Assembly: GCA_030145715.1 (NCBI GenBank)
Contig: JAIXHQ010000003.1
Span: 62,001-126,000 of the forward strand
Direction: 5' to 3'
Length of the DNA stretch: 64,000 nt
Source: Sphingopyxis sp.
GTDB lineage: Bacteria > Pseudomonadota > Alphaproteobacteria > Sphingomonadales > Sphingomonadaceae
The translations under genes and the position numbers were made by a program. A model generated the notes under the pieces. The model made no database searches. It saw only the letters and a list, made by a program, of their open reading frames with translations, and was not told the DNA's origin. This document shows, one piece after another, positions 1 through 9,241 of the stretch; the stretch's first letter is position 1, and each line of letters begins with the position of its first letter.

Positions 1-1
1 G

Positions 2-427
2 ACCGAACTCGTCCAACCCGGCGCGGCCCCCGCGATCACCGGCATCGCCAACGGTTTTCACGTCCCCGGCACCCTGCCGGGCGAAGGCGAGACACAGCTT
101 TTCCTGAATACGCGCACGGGCGAGCCGGTGTCGCTGACCATATTGACCGCCGCCGACGGATCGCGCCGCTGGGCCGCGGCGTTTGGCGAGATCGTCGACG
201 GGTCGGCTGCGGTCCCGAAACGGGACACGCTGGCCTGGTATCGGCTCGCTTGCGGCCTGCCCCGCCAACTGCCGCTGAACAAGCTGGCCGGCACCGCGCC
301 CGAAGATCGCCGCAAGGCGGCGTCCGACTATGGCGTCATCTTGGGCGCGTTGGGCGAATGCACCCGCACCCGCAAGCCGCCGGTCGCCGGTCGCCGGGCA
401 GTAAAGCTGAACTTCGGCGGGCCCTAG
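2..427 (+). CDS. Hypothetical protein, 5'-truncated by window edge
   Basis: An open frame runs from the first bases of the window to TAG at 425-427, giving at least 141 residues with no start codon that needs to be the true one. The visible part holds a Gly/Pro-rich stretch, then LTILTAADGSRRWAAAF and a cationic C-terminal tail. No catalytic motif, membrane segment or repeat was recognised, and I cannot assign a family. It lies 87 bp upstream of homoserine dehydrogenase on the same strand, so the two could be cotranscribed. Codon use fits the neighbours, which supports a real gene. Confidence 0.6.
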   Translation, partial: TELVQPGAAPAITGIANGFHVPGTLPGEGETQLFLNTRTGEPVSLTILTAADGSRRWAAAFGEIVDGSAAVPKRDTLAWYRLACGLPRQLPLNKLAGTAPEDRRKAASDYGVILGALGECTRTRKPPVAGRRAVKLNFGGP

Positions 428-514
428 ACGCAGCGGGCTTGTTTCCGTCCGGAAAGCCGATAGGGCGCTGGCACCCGGCGCACCGTTGACGCGCCCTTTA
501 TACGGAGTGTCCGA

Positions 515-1834
515 ATGTCGCCTCATCCCGCGCCCAATGCCCCCCGGCCTCCCCTGCGCGTTGCGCTGGCCGGTATCGGCGTCGTCGGCGGCGGGGTCGT
601 TCGGCTGCTGGAAACGAACCGCGAACTGATCGCTCGCCGTGCGGGGCGCGCGATCGAGATCGTGGCGCTCTCCGCGCGCGATCGGCACAAGGATCGCGGC
701 GTCGACCTGTCGCCCTATCGTTGGGAAGACGACATGGACGCGCTGGTCGCGGCGGACGATGTCGATGTCGTGGTCGAAATGATCGGCGGCGCCGACGGCC
801 CCGCGCTGACGCTGGCCCGCCATACGCTGGGCGCGGGCAAGGCGCTCGTCACCGCGAACAAGGCGATGATCGCGCATCACGGGCTCGACCTGGCCCGAAT
901 CGCCGAGGAAAAGGACACGCCGCTGAAATATGAAGCCGCGGTCGCCGGGGGGATCCCGGTCATCAAGGCAATCCGTGAGGGTGCGTCGGCGAATGAGATC
1001 GCCCGCGTCTACGGCATTTTGAACGGCACCTGCAATTATATCCTGACCCAGATGGAAAGGAACGGCGCCAGCTTTGCCGATGCACTGAGCGCCGCGCAGA
1101 CCGAAGGTTACGCCGAGGCCGACCCGACTTTTGACGTCGATGGCATCGACGCGGCCCACAAATTGTCGATTCTGGCCGCCCTGTGCTTTGGAACCCGGCT
1201 GGACATCGCGGCCGTGACGACGAACGGTATCCGCAACCTGATCGCCGCCGACATCCGCGAGGCGGAGGCGCTTGGCCACCGCGTCCGCCTGATCGGCATG
1301 GCCGAACGCGACGCGAATGGCCTGTATCAGCACGTACAGCCCTGCCTCGTCCCCGCCGATCATCCGCTCGCCTATGTCCCCGGCGCGCTGAACGCCGTGG
1401 TGGCAGAGGGGAATTTCGTCGGGCGCCTGTTCTTTGAAGGCGCGGGTGCGGGCGCGGGACCGACCGCGTCGGCGATCGTCGCCGACATCATCGACATCGC
1501 GCGCGACGAATATGGCCCCGCCTTTGCAATGCCGGTCGATTCGCTCGACGCCGCCCCGCTGGCCGACGCCGGCGCGCGAATCGGCAAACATTATGTCCGC
1601 CTGATCGTACAGGACCGGATCGGCGTCCTGGCCGAAATCGCCACCGCGATGCGCGACGCCGGGGTGTCGATCGAAAGCTTTATCCAGCGCGGAACCGACG
1701 AAGAGGATGGTGTCGTGATTGCGCTTGTCACCCACGAAGGCCCGGCCAGCGCGATCCACGCGGCGCTGGGCATCCTTGCCGCTTCGGATCATGTCGTCGG
1801 CACGCCGATGCACATGCCGATCCTCGCGCTTTAG
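515..1834 (+). CDS. hom: Homoserine dehydrogenase
   Basis: Catalyses NAD(P)H-dependent reduction of aspartate semialdehyde to homoserine, the branch point to threonine and methionine, in the cytoplasm. The protein has 439 residues. It shows an N-terminal Rossmann motif GIGVVGGGV (about residues 20-28), the TANKAM segment with the conserved lysine near 116, the central GGIPVIKAIREG and NGTCNYILTQM motifs, and a C-terminal ACT domain from about residue 359 (HYVRLIVQDRIGVLAEIA), the usual site of threonine feedback control. GGAG at 504-507 sits 7 bases before the ATG. Its stop overlaps the stop of the convergent gene at 1831. The hom-glpX order is familiar in sphingomonads; recJ, which often follows, is not here. 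Confidence 0.96.
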   Translation: MSPHPAPNAPRPPLRVALAGIGVVGGGVVRLLETNRELIARRAGRAIEIVALSARDRHKDRGVDLSPYRWEDDMDALVAADDVDVVVEMIGGADGPALTLARHTLGAGKALVTANKAMIAHHGLDLARIAEEKDTPLKYEAAVAGGIPVIKAIREGASANEIARVYGILNGTCNYILTQMERNGASFADALSAAQTEGYAEADPTFDVDGIDAAHKLSILAALCFGTRLDIAAVTTNGIRNLIAADIREAEALGHRVRLIGMAERDANGLYQHVQPCLVPADHPLAYVPGALNAVVAEGNFVGRLFFEGAGAGAGPTASAIVADIIDIARDEYGPAFAMPVDSLDAAPLADAGARIGKHYVRLIVQDRIGVLAEIATAMRDAGVSIESFIQRGTDEEDGVVIALVTHEGPASAIHAALGILAASDHVVGTPMHMPILAL

Positions 1835-2310
1835 CGCGGGTCCTCGGGCGGCGGGGGCGTCCCCGTTTCGGGGTCGGTCGCGCGCTTCGCCATTTCATAA
1901 AGCGCGTTATATTCGGGGCCCGGCGCATAGCGGCCGCCCAGCGACACCCAATTGTGCGGCAACTGGTCGAGCGGGGTCGGGTTGATCGTCGGCGCGTCGG
2001 GTATCGCCGTCTTCGTCGATCGGCCAACGCCCGCGATCGCGCGCAGTTCGGGCGACAGGCGGTGACGCTCGGTATCGGAGCCGCATACGTTGATCGAACC
2101 GTCGTCGGCGGGGCGGCAGCGCCGGATCGGGTCGATCATCTCCCTGGCATTGGCAACCGCGGTTTCGGCATCGCGGGCGGGCGCAGGCGCTGGCGGTCCC
2201 TGCACCTGTGCCGCGCCGGGGGCGGCCGCCGTCATCGCGATGACACAGCTCATGGCGAAAGCGGCACCGAATCGGGTGAAGCCTTCTCGACAAGTGGCGC
2301 GGGCAACCAT
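1831..2310 (-). CDS. Secreted hypothetical protein
   Basis: A 159-residue protein read leftward from ATG at 2310. The N-terminus carries basic residues and then a hydrophobic, alanine-rich stretch (FGAAFAMSCVIAMTAAAPGAAQ), which looks like a signal peptide cleaved after an AxA-type site, so export to the periplasm is likely. The mature part has two cysteines (in RRCRP and NVCGSD) and a proline-rich C-terminus, with no recognised catalytic motif. The frame stays open further upstream into glpX on the other strand, but that extension has non-native composition and is rejected. A later ATG at MSCVIAM is also possible. The stop overlaps that of hom. Function unknown. Confidence 0.65.
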   Translation of the reverse strand: MVARATCREGFTRFGAAFAMSCVIAMTAAAPGAAQVQGPPAPAPARDAETAVANAREMIDPIRRCRPADDGSINVCGSDTERHRLSPELRAIAGVGRSTKTAIPDAPTINPTPLDQLPHNWVSLGGRYAPGPEYNALYEMAKRATDPETGTPPPPEDPR

Positions 2311-2364
2311 ATGGCGCCCACCATGCCGACCGGGCGGAACAAGTAAAGACGGAGAGTGGCGGAC

Positions 2365-3333
2365 ATGACGAATAGCAGCAACCTCGACCGGGTGCTCGTG
2401 CTCGAAATGGTGCGCGTCACCGAAGCCGCGGCGATCGCGGCCGCCAAGCTGATCGGGCGCGGCGACGAAAAGGCCGCCGATGCCGCCGCTGTCGAAGCGA
2501 TGCGAACCGCGTTCAACACGCTTTATATGGACGGCACCATCGTCATCGGCGAGGGCGAGCGTGACGAGGCGCCGATGCTCTATATCGGCGAAAAGGTCGG
2601 CAACGCGCCGGGCAAGGGACCAAAGATCGACATCGCGGTCGATCCGCTGGAAGGCACGACGATCACCGCAAAGGCCGGTCCGAATGCTCTCGCCGTGCTC
2701 GCGATCGCGGAGGAAGGGTGCCTGCTCAACGCCCCCGACGTCTATATGGACAAGCTGGCGGTCGGTGCCGGTTATTCGCCCAATATCGTCAATTTCGACA
2801 ATAGCGTGCGGCAGAATGTCGAAGCGGTCGCCCGCGAAAAGGGATGCAAGCCCGAAGAGGTCATCGTCTGTGTCCTCGACCGCCCGCGCCACGAGGCGAC
2901 GATTGCCGAACTGCGCAGCATCGGCTGCGGCGTCGCGCTGATCCCCGACGGTGACGTGGCGGGGGTGATCGCGACGACCAACCCCGACACCAACATCGAC
3001 ATCTATATGGGATCAGGCGGCGCGCCCGAGGGCGTGCTGGCCGCGGCGGCGCTGCGCTGCGTCGGCGGCCAGTTCAAGGGCCGTCTGTTGTTTCGCAACG
3101 ACGACGAACGCAAGCGCGCCAAGAAATGGGGCATCGAGGATCTCGACCGCGTTTATGACCTCGAAGACCTGGCCAGCGGCGACGTCATCTTTGCCGCGAC
3201 CGGCGTCACCGACGGATCGCTGCTGCGCGGTGTCAAGCGCCGCCGCGACGGCGTGATGACGACCGAGACGGTGGTGATGCGCGCATCGTCAGGCACGGTG
3301 CGCTGGGTCAAAGGCGAACATCGGTCGCAATAG
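2365..3333 (+). CDS. glpX: Class II fructose-1,6-bisphosphatase
   Basis: Hydrolyses fructose-1,6-bisphosphate to fructose-6-phosphate in gluconeogenesis. This matters in a cell that, to judge from this window, grows on fatty, branched-chain and sugar acids. The 322 residues match the usual GlpX size. Visible motifs are IVIGEGERDEAPMLY (about 55-69), the metal and phosphate-binding VDPLEGTT (about 92-99), and GSGGAPEGVLAAAALRC near 215-230. An in-frame GTG at 2356 exists, but GGAG at 2351-2354 is only one base from it and 10 bases from the ATG at 2365, so the ATG is preferred. It diverges from the secreted protein at 2310, and a short shared promoter region is likely. Confidence 0.95.
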   Translation: MTNSSNLDRVLVLEMVRVTEAAAIAAAKLIGRGDEKAADAAAVEAMRTAFNTLYMDGTIVIGEGERDEAPMLYIGEKVGNAPGKGPKIDIAVDPLEGTTITAKAGPNALAVLAIAEEGCLLNAPDVYMDKLAVGAGYSPNIVNFDNSVRQNVEAVAREKGCKPEEVIVCVLDRPRHEATIAELRSIGCGVALIPDGDVAGVIATTNPDTNIDIYMGSGGAPEGVLAAAALRCVGGQFKGRLLFRNDDERKRAKKWGIEDLDRVYDLEDLASGDVIFAATGVTDGSLLRGVKRRRDGVMTTETVVMRASSGTVRWVKGEHRSQ

Positions 3334-3495
3334 CGGCAGCGATCCGGCGCGGTCGAGGCCCTGAAGATGCACGGCCCCGGCATGTTGCGACGGCGCTCGA
3401 CACAAATGGAAATGGCGTCGATCTGCTGACGCCCGAAAGCGGGAATGCGGGAAGCTTTGCTGCCTTTCGGCATGGCATCGCGCTTCCTGCCGCGC

Positions 3496-4821
3496 CTATT
3501 CGTCGTTCGAGACATCCTTTGGCGCGCTGATTTCGGCGACGAGCAATTTGTCGATCTTGCGGCCGTCCATATCGACAATCTCGAACTTCCAGCCCTTGTC
3601 GACGAAGCTTTCGCCTTCCTTGGGCAGGCGTTTCAGGATCGCGAGCGCATGGCCCGCCGCGGTTGCATAGTCGCGGTCGTCGCCCAGTTCGATGCCCAGC
3701 CGTTCGGCCATCTGGTCGGCGGGCATCGACCCGGCGATCAGCAGGCTGCCGTCGTCGCGTTCGGTGACGAAAGGCTCGCTGCCAATATCCTGATCCGACG
3801 CAAATTCGCCCGCGATCGCGGACAACAGGTCGGCGGGCGTCACCAGCCCGTCGAAATGACCATATTCGTCGTGGACGAGCAGCATCGGCACTTCAGCGAC
3901 GCGCAGAGCCTCCAGCGCGTCCATGGCGTCGATCTGATCATGGATAACCTTCGCGGGGCGCATGAGTTGTTCGAGATCCAGCGTGTCGCCCTGAAACAGC
4001 GCCGCCGCGATGTCGCGCGCCTGGACGACGCCGACAATATCATCGACCGACCCGCGCGCGACCGGCAAACGGCTGTGCGGCGTTTCGAGCAGCTTGTCGC
4101 GCACCCCGCGCGCGTCGAGCGCGATGTCGATCCAGTCGACATCCTTGCGCGGGGTCATCACCTCGCGCACCGGCCGGTCGGCCAGCCGCACGACGCCCGA
4201 AATGATCGCGCGCTCGCTTTCCTCGATGACGCCCGATTTCGACGCCTCGGCGACGATCAGATGCAGTTCCTCGGCCGTGACGCGATCTTCCGATTCGCGG
4301 TTGAGGCCAAGCAGGCGAAAGACGAGCGCCGAACTATTGTCGAGCAGCCAGACGAGCGGCGCGGCGATTTTCGACAGCCAGAACATCATCGGTGCGACGA
4401 TGATCGCGATGCGTTCGGGCGCGCGGAGGGCGAATTGTTTGGGAACAAGTTCGCCCGCGATCAGCGACACATAGGTCGTGAGCGCGATGACGAGGGCGAA
4501 AGCAATCGACAGGGCCGATTCTTCATCGATTCCGAATGCCGCCTCCAGCCGTTCGGCCACCGGATGGCCCAGGCTGGCCCCCGAATAGGCGCCGGTCAGC
4601 ACGCCGATCAGCGTGATCCCGACCTGAACCGTCGAGAGAAAGCGCCCCGGATCGGAAGCGAGCTGGCGCGCGATCTTTGCACCGCGACTGCCGCGCTTTT
4701 CCGCGGCCTGAAGTCGCGGATCGCGCGACGAGACGATCGCGAGTTCCGACATGGCAAAGACGCCGTTGAGGAGGATGAGGATCAGGATGATCGCGACATC
4801 CGACCAGGGAAAGGGGCTCAT
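3496..4821 (-). CDS. DUF21/CBS-pair membrane protein (CorC/HlyC family)
   Basis: A 441-residue inner-membrane protein. It has a DUF21 domain with several transmembrane helices in about the first 190 residues (starting SDVAIILILILLNGVFAM), then a pair of CBS domains (about 205-330, including REVMTPRKDVDWIDI) and a C-terminal CorC/HlyC-like domain (about 350-430). Relatives (CorB/CorC, YfjD, TlyC) take part in magnesium or cobalt efflux or tolerance; 'hemolysin' is a historical name. An in-frame ATG ten codons upstream exists, but MSPFPWSD starts just before the first helix, as is usual. It stands alone between glpX and the divergent OmpA-like gene. Confidence 0.88.
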   Translation of the reverse strand: MSPFPWSDVAIILILILLNGVFAMSELAIVSSRDPRLQAAEKRGSRGAKIARQLASDPGRFLSTVQVGITLIGVLTGAYSGASLGHPVAERLEAAFGIDEESALSIAFALVIALTTYVSLIAGELVPKQFALRAPERIAIIVAPMMFWLSKIAAPLVWLLDNSSALVFRLLGLNRESEDRVTAEELHLIVAEASKSGVIEESERAIISGVVRLADRPVREVMTPRKDVDWIDIALDARGVRDKLLETPHSRLPVARGSVDDIVGVVQARDIAAALFQGDTLDLEQLMRPAKVIHDQIDAMDALEALRVAEVPMLLVHDEYGHFDGLVTPADLLSAIAGEFASDQDIGSEPFVTERDDGSLLIAGSMPADQMAERLGIELGDDRDYATAAGHALAILKRLPKEGESFVDKGWKFEIVDMDGRKIDKLLVAEISAPKDVSNDE

Positions 4822-5040
4822 TGGGCGATCATATGGCGCGTCGGCACCCATCCCCTGTCAGCTTTGATCATGTCCCCCTATAGTCGCAAGACGCGGCATT
4901 GCACAATGGTACGCGGCGCGGCGTCGCTCAGCCGCCGTTCAGATGAATTTTGGAACCAGTCCGGCGGCCATATGTTATCGGCAGACGAGGGCGCGATGCG
5001 TAGGACAAGACAGCATTCGCCGGACAAAGGGAGCGACAAG

Positions 5041-5730
5041 ATGAACAACAAAGCGATCAAGCTCAGCATTTTGACCAGCATCGGCGCGATTGTGCTGACC
5101 GGTTGCGTTACCGACCCGGTGACGGGCGAGCGCAAGATTTCGAAAGCCGCGATCGGCGGAGTCGGCGGCGCGCTGGGCGGCTATCTGCTTGGCGACCTGA
5201 TCGGCGGCCGCAACAGCCGTACCGAGGAGATCGTGGGCGCGGGCATCGGCGCCGTCGCGGGCGCCGGCGTCGGCTATTATATGGACCAGCAGGAAAAGAA
5301 GCTGCGCGAACGCACCGCGGGCACCGGCATCGGTGTCGAACGGCAGGGCGACCAGTTGGTGCTCAACATGCCCGGCGACGTGACCTTCGACCTGAACAGC
5401 GCGATGGTGAAATCGCAGTTCCGCAGCGCGCTCGACAGCGTCGCATCGACCCTGTCGGAATATCCCAGCACCTATATCGACGTGTACGGCCATACCGATT
5501 CGACCGGCAGCGACACTTATAACCAGGGCCTGTCGGAACGCCGCGCGGCGTCGGTCGCCGACTATCTGGGCGGTCGCGGCATCCAGCGGGCACGCATGGC
5601 GACACTGGGTTACGGCGAATCACAGCTCAAATGTTCGCCCGAACGCAGCGAGGCCGATTATCAATGCAACCGCCGCGTCGAAATCCGCATCGCGCCAGTC
5701 ACGCAGGCGGATGTGAACGCGGCACGATGA
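5041..5730 (+). CDS. OmpA-family outer-membrane lipoprotein
   Basis: A 229-residue lipoprotein. The N-terminal signal ends in the lipobox LTGC with cysteine 22, so it is predicted to be lipidated. Residues about 36-80 form glycine-zipper repeats (GGVGGALGGYLLGDLIGG and GAGIGAVAGAGVGYYMD), and the C-terminal half is an OmpA peptidoglycan-binding domain with the signature VYGHTDSTGSDTYNQGLSE and a final RRVEIRI strand. Family members tether the outer membrane to the cell wall. AGGGAG at about 5028-5033 fixes the ATG. The frame is open far upstream, antisense to the CBS protein, but that part is a shadow. A strong terminator follows directly. Confidence 0.93.
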   Translation: MNNKAIKLSILTSIGAIVLTGCVTDPVTGERKISKAAIGGVGGALGGYLLGDLIGGRNSRTEEIVGAGIGAVAGAGVGYYMDQQEKKLRERTAGTGIGVERQGDQLVLNMPGDVTFDLNSAMVKSQFRSALDSVASTLSEYPSTYIDVYGHTDSTGSDTYNQGLSERRAASVADYLGGRGIQRARMATLGYGESQLKCSPERSEADYQCNRRVEIRIAPVTQADVNAAR

Positions 5731-5735
5731 TTCCG

Positions 5736-5774
5736 GCGGGCCGGTGCCGCGCAACGGCACTGGCCCGCTGTTTT
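5736..5774 (+). terminator. Rho-independent terminator after OmpA-like gene
   Basis: A 14-bp stem, GCGGGCCGGTGCCG against CGGCACTGGCCCGC with one G-T wobble, closes a 5-base loop and is followed by TGTTTT. It begins 6 bases after the stop of the OmpA-like gene and lies just before the convergent MarC gene, so it may serve both sides. Confidence 0.85.
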
Positions 5775-5790
5775 CCACCGGGCGGAAGTC

Positions 5791-6420
5791 TTAGCTCAGG
5801 CTGGGGAAGCTGGCTTTCAGCCCGTCGATCACGAATTGCGCGGCGAGCGCCGCCAACAGCACGCCCAGCAGACGGGTAATCACCGCCTCACCCTTGTTGC
5901 CGATCAGCCGCATCAACGGCCCCGCCGACAGGAGCGCGCCAAGCGTCATCAACAGCACGAGCAGCAGCGCGCCGAAAATGACGAAGGCCCTGTCGATTCC
6001 GCTGTTTTGCGACACCAGCAGCATCACCGACGCGATCGACCCCGGCCCGGCGAGCATCGGCATCGCCATCGGGAACACCGACACATCCTCTATTTCTGGC
6101 GTGGCGATCAGCTTTTCGGCGCGCTGTTCGCGCCGTTCGGTGCGTTTTTCAAACACCATGTCGATCGCGATGATGAACAGCATGATGCCACCCGCGATAC
6201 GGAAACTGTCGAGGTCGATGTGCAGGAAGCTGAGCAATGCTTCGCCGAACATCGCAAAGAAAACAAGGATCAGCCCCGCGATGATCGTCGCACGGATCGC
6301 CATCGAACGGCGTTGCTGCGCGCTGGCCCCGGTGGTCAGGCTGGCATAGATCGGCGCGCAACCCGGCGGGTCGATCACGACGAACAGAGTCACGAAGGCC
6401 GAGACGAAAAGGTCGATCAC
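5791..6420 (-). CDS. MarC family integral membrane protein
   Basis: A 209-residue protein with about six hydrophobic helices, for example LFVSAFVTLFVVIDP, AGLILVFFAMFGEALLSFL, FRIAGGIMLFIIAIDMVF and the C-terminal LLGVLLAALAAQFVIDGL. The VIDPPGCAPIYASLT segment and the FPMAMPMLAGPGSIASVM motif are typical of the MarC/YchE family. MarC proteins were once linked to multiple antibiotic resistance, but that role was not upheld and the substrate is unclear. The start codon is GTG, overlapping the TGA of the upstream lipoprotein gene by four bases (GTGA), so translational coupling is likely. It is the last gene of the leftward run that begins at 9915. Confidence 0.9.
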   Translation of the reverse strand: MIDLFVSAFVTLFVVIDPPGCAPIYASLTTGASAQQRRSMAIRATIIAGLILVFFAMFGEALLSFLHIDLDSFRIAGGIMLFIIAIDMVFEKRTERREQRAEKLIATPEIEDVSVFPMAMPMLAGPGSIASVMLLVSQNSGIDRAFVIFGALLLVLLMTLGALLSAGPLMRLIGNKGEAVITRLLGVLLAALAAQFVIDGLKASFPSLS

Positions 6421-7088
6421 GGCTGGCGGGGTGCCGCGACCTGATCGTCAATGACGGCCGCCATCGTCTTGCCGTCCCACAGGCGGACGGTGATGCGGCG
6501 CGATGCATCGGCGCGGACGGTCGAGGTCCAGCTCAATGTCTGGTCGGGCGACAGGCCGACCGCCATATCCTCACCCTCCCCGCCCGCTTCGATCGGCACG
6601 GCGGGACGCGAACCGCAAACCGCCTGTTTCGAACCGATAAATTCGGGCGCCTCGCGCGGGGTGGTCAGCGTGTCGGCATGATCGAGGATCCAGTTGATCC
6701 GGCCGCGTTCGTCGCGCACCCACGCGGTCGTGAAATAGCCGTTCGCCGGACCCTTTTGCCACGCCCCTGTCGTGACGCCGGCATTGCCGTCACAACTGAC
6801 ATAGACGGCATGGGGCTGCCACTTCACTGCTTCTGCGGGGTCCTTTTGCGATTTCAGCCAGTCGCGCGCCTTCACGCGCTGCGGCACGAACATCACCGCT
6901 TCGGGATGCGCGGTTTCGCGAAAGGCGGTCCATTGCCCCTTGTCCTGCGCCAATCGGGCGAAGGCAATTTCTGCAGCAATGAATGCGCTGGGGTTGGCCG
7001 ATAGCGGCCCGCTATGCCGATTACCGGACGATCCGGCACAGCCCGCCAGCAGCGACAGGGCGAACAGGGGAAGGATGAAACGGCGCAT
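6417..7088 (-). CDS. Putative lipoprotein with SnoaL/NTF2-like fold
   Basis: A 223-residue protein with a signal peptide ending in the lipobox LLAGC (cysteine 17), so it is predicted to be lipidated. The mature part (AFIAAEIAFARLAQDKGQWTAF, then HPEAVMFVPQ and YFTTAWVRDERGRINWILDHADT) reads like the SnoaL/DUF4440 NTF2-like fold, though this is by eye. It overlaps folD by one base at its start and MarC by four bases at its end, so it belongs to the same transcript. Substrate and role are unknown. Confidence 0.75.
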   Translation of the reverse strand: MRRFILPLFALSLLAGCAGSSGNRHSGPLSANPSAFIAAEIAFARLAQDKGQWTAFRETAHPEAVMFVPQRVKARDWLKSQKDPAEAVKWQPHAVYVSCDGNAGVTTGAWQKGPANGYFTTAWVRDERGRINWILDHADTLTTPREAPEFIGSKQAVCGSRPAVPIEAGGEGEDMAVGLSPDQTLSWTSTVRADASRRITVRLWDGKTMAAVIDDQVAAPRQP

Positions 7089-7987
7089 CAGAAACCTTCC
7101 GGATCGGCAAGGCCGACGCGGCGATGCGCGGCGACCAGCGTGTTGCGCAGCAGGCAGGCGATGGTCATCGGCCCCACCCCGCCGGGAACCGGCGTGATCG
7201 CATCGGCGACACGAGCGACATCGGCATAGTCGACGTCGCCGACCAGGCGGCCCTTCGCTTCGCCTGCGGTAGGCGGCAGGCGGTTGATGCCGACGTCGAT
7301 CACGATCGCGCCAGGCTTGATCCAGTCGCCCTTTACCATTTCGGCGCGGCCGACCGCCGCGACGACGATGTCGGCGCGGCGGACCAGGTCGGGCAGATCC
7401 CTGGTCCGGCTGTGCGCCATGGTGACGGTCGCATTGGCGCCGAGCAAAAGCTGGCCCATCGGTTTGCCGACCAGAATCGAGCGGCCGACGACAATCGCGT
7501 CCTTGCCCGACAAGTCGCCAAGCCGGTCCTGCAACAGCAGCAGACAGCCATAGGGCGTACAGGGCACCATTCCCGGAATGCCGAGCGCGAGCCGCCCGGC
7601 GCTGACCGGGGTCAGGCCGTCGACATCCTTGTCAGGATCGATCGTCGCCACCGCCCGCTGTTCGTCGAGATGATCGGGGAGCGGCAATTGCAACAGGATG
7701 CCGTCGACCGCGTCATCGGCGTTGAGTTGGGCCAGCAACGCTTCGACTTCGTCCTGCGTCGCGGTGGCGGGCAGGCGATGTTCAAAGCTTTCCATACCGG
7801 CGGCGACGGTCGCCTTGCCCTTTGAGCCGACATAGACCGCGCTTGCGGGATCGTCGCCGACCAGCACGACGGCCAGGCCGGGGGCGCGGCCGGTCGCCGC
7901 CCGAAACGCCGGAACCGCCGCGGCGATCCGCGCCCTCAATCCGGCGGCAAACGCCTTGCCGTCGATCACCTGCGCGGCGTCCGCCAT
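7088..7987 (-). CDS. folD: Bifunctional methylenetetrahydrofolate dehydrogenase/cyclohydrolase
   Basis: Interconverts 5,10-methylene-, 5,10-methenyl- and 10-formyl-tetrahydrofolate in the cytoplasm, supplying one-carbon units for purines and formyl-methionine. The 299 residues match the family length. Clear FolD signatures are YVGSKGKA with the conserved Tyr and Lys (about 52-58), [13 protein letters not shown] (about 95-107), the NADP-binding [17 protein letters not shown] (about 165-181) and the C-terminal [11 protein letters not shown] (about 265-275). It follows YggT with a one-base gap and runs into the lipoprotein gene, inside a leftward operon. Confidence 0.97.
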   Translation of the reverse strand: MADAAQVIDGKAFAAGLRARIAAAVPAFRAATGRAPGLAVVLVGDDPASAVYVGSKGKATVAAGMESFEHRLPATATQDEVEALLAQLNADDAVDGILLQLPLPDHLDEQRAVATIDPDKDVDGLTPVSAGRLALGIPGMVPCTPYGCLLLLQDRLGDLSGKDAIVVGRSILVGKPMGQLLLGANATVTMAHSRTRDLPDLVRRADIVVAAVGRAEMVKGDWIKPGAIVIDVGINRLPPTAGEAKGRLVGDVDYADVARVADAITPVPGGVGPMTIACLLRNTLVAAHRRVGLADPEGF

Positions 7988-7988
7988 G

Positions 7989-8297
7989 TCAGATCGCTCC
8001 GCTGTTCATGCCAAGCGAATAGAGGTAGGAAATCACCGGTCCCCGCAGAATGATGATGAGAATCAGAACCACCATCGGCGTCAGGTCGAGGCCGCCGAAA
8101 TCGGGCATGATGCGCCGGAAGGGGCGATAGAGCGGCTCGGTAATCCGTTCGAGGACATTCCAGAGCTGGCCGACGAAATCATTATGCGTGTTGATGACGT
8201 TGAATGCGATCAGCCACGACATTACCGCCTGAACGATGATGATCCACCACAGGATATTGAGCAGGATCGACAGGATTTGCAGAATCATCAGGTACAT
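7989..8297 (-). CDS. YggT family membrane protein
   Basis: A 102-residue protein with two hydrophobic segments, [26 protein letters not shown] and [18 protein letters not shown], separated by the family motif [18 protein letters not shown]. YggT proteins are small inner-membrane proteins with proposed roles in osmotic stress or in placing envelope proteins. An in-frame TTG one codon upstream is possible, but GGAG is 4 bases from it and 7 from the ATG at 8297, so the ATG is chosen. It sits between argB (32-35 bp gap) and folD (1 bp gap). Confidence 0.9.
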   Translation of the reverse strand: MYLMILQILSILLNILWWIIIVQAVMSWLIAFNVINTHNDFVGQLWNVLERITEPLYRPFRRIMPDFGGLDLTPMVVLILIIILRGPVISYLYSLGMNSGAI

Positions 8298-8332
8298 CAA
8301 GGTCTCCGGCCAGCAGGGTCGCTGGATGCTTC

Positions 8333-9241
8333 TTAGCGGTGAATAAGCGTACCCGCACCCCTTGCGGTGAAAATTTCCAGCAGCATCGCATGGGGGATGC
8401 GACCGTCGAGAATGACCGCCGCCTCGACCCCGGCATCGACCGCGGCGACGCAGGTTTCGACCTTGGGAATCATGCCGCCGGTGATCGTCCCGTCCTGTTT
8501 CAGGCCGTCGATCGCGGGGCGATCAAGGTCGGTGAGCAGCGCCCCCGCCTTGTCGAGAACCCCCGCCACGTCGGTCAGGAGGAAAAAGCGTTTCGCGCCC
8601 AGCGCCCCGGCGATCGCGCCAGCCATGGTGTCGGCGTTGATATTATAGGTCGCGCCGTCGGCGCCCAGTGCGACCGGGGCGACGATCGGGATGAAATTGT
8701 CGTTGGTCAGGTTGACGAGGATGGTCGGATCGACCGCGACCGGTTCACCGACAAAGCCCAGATCGACATGACGTTCGATCCCCGAATTGGGATCGGGTTC
8801 GGTACGACCGACCTTTTCGGCCAGAACCAGATTGGCGTCCTTGCCCGAAATGCCGACCGCGCGGCCGCCGAGTCCGGCGATCCAACTGACGATTTCCTTG
8901 TTGATCTTGCCCGCCAGGACCATCTCCGCGACCTCTGCGGTCGCGGCATCGGTGACGCGAAGTCCGCCGACGAAGGTCGATTCAATCCCAAGCTGTTTCA
9001 GCATCGCCCCGATCTGGGGCCCGCCGCCATGAACAACAACGGGGTTGATCCCGACCGCCTTCAACAGCACGACATCCTCGGCGAAATCGCGCTGCGCCTC
9101 TGGGTCGCCCATCGCATGGCCGCCATATTTTATCACGAAGGTTTCGCCGGCGTAACGCTGCAGATAGGGCAGCGCCTCAACCAGCGTTTCGGCCTTGGCA
9201 AGCAGGTCGGGCATTTTCGAGGGGTCGGTCATTGACATCAT
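8333..9241 (-). CDS. argB: Acetylglutamate kinase
   Basis: Phosphorylates N-acetyl-L-glutamate at the gamma-carboxylate, the second step of arginine synthesis. The protein has 302 residues. Motifs are [11 protein letters not shown] (about 32-42), [10 protein letters not shown] (about 70-79) and the ATP and substrate loops [13 protein letters not shown] and [16 protein letters not shown]. The chosen ATG overlaps the TGA of the upstream transporter gene as ATGA; ATGs one and three codons later are alternatives. The frame stays open upstream, but that part is a shadow of the transporter gene. An ArgB-type regulatory N-helix is present ([18 protein letters not shown]), which suggests arginine sensitivity. 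Confidence 0.96.
   Translation of the reverse strand: MMSMTDPSKMPDLLAKAETLVEALPYLQRYAGETFVIKYGGHAMGDPEAQRDFAEDVVLLKAVGINPVVVHGGGPQIGAMLKQLGIESTFVGGLRVTDAATAEVAEMVLAGKINKEIVSWIAGLGGRAVGISGKDANLVLAEKVGRTEPDPNSGIERHVDLGFVGEPVAVDPTILVNLTNDNFIPIVAPVALGADGATYNINADTMAGAIAGALGAKRFFLLTDVAGVLDKAGALLTDLDRPAIDGLKQDGTITGGMIPKVETCVAAVDAGVEAAVILDGRIPHAMLLEIFTARGAGTLIHR

Noticed and set aside
3445-5730. A very long rightward open frame that includes the OmpA-like gene
   Set aside because: Only 5041-5730 has a ribosome site, lipobox and domain. The rest is antisense to the CBS-domain gene with low-complexity, Arg/Gln/His-rich composition typical of shadow frames in GC-rich DNA.
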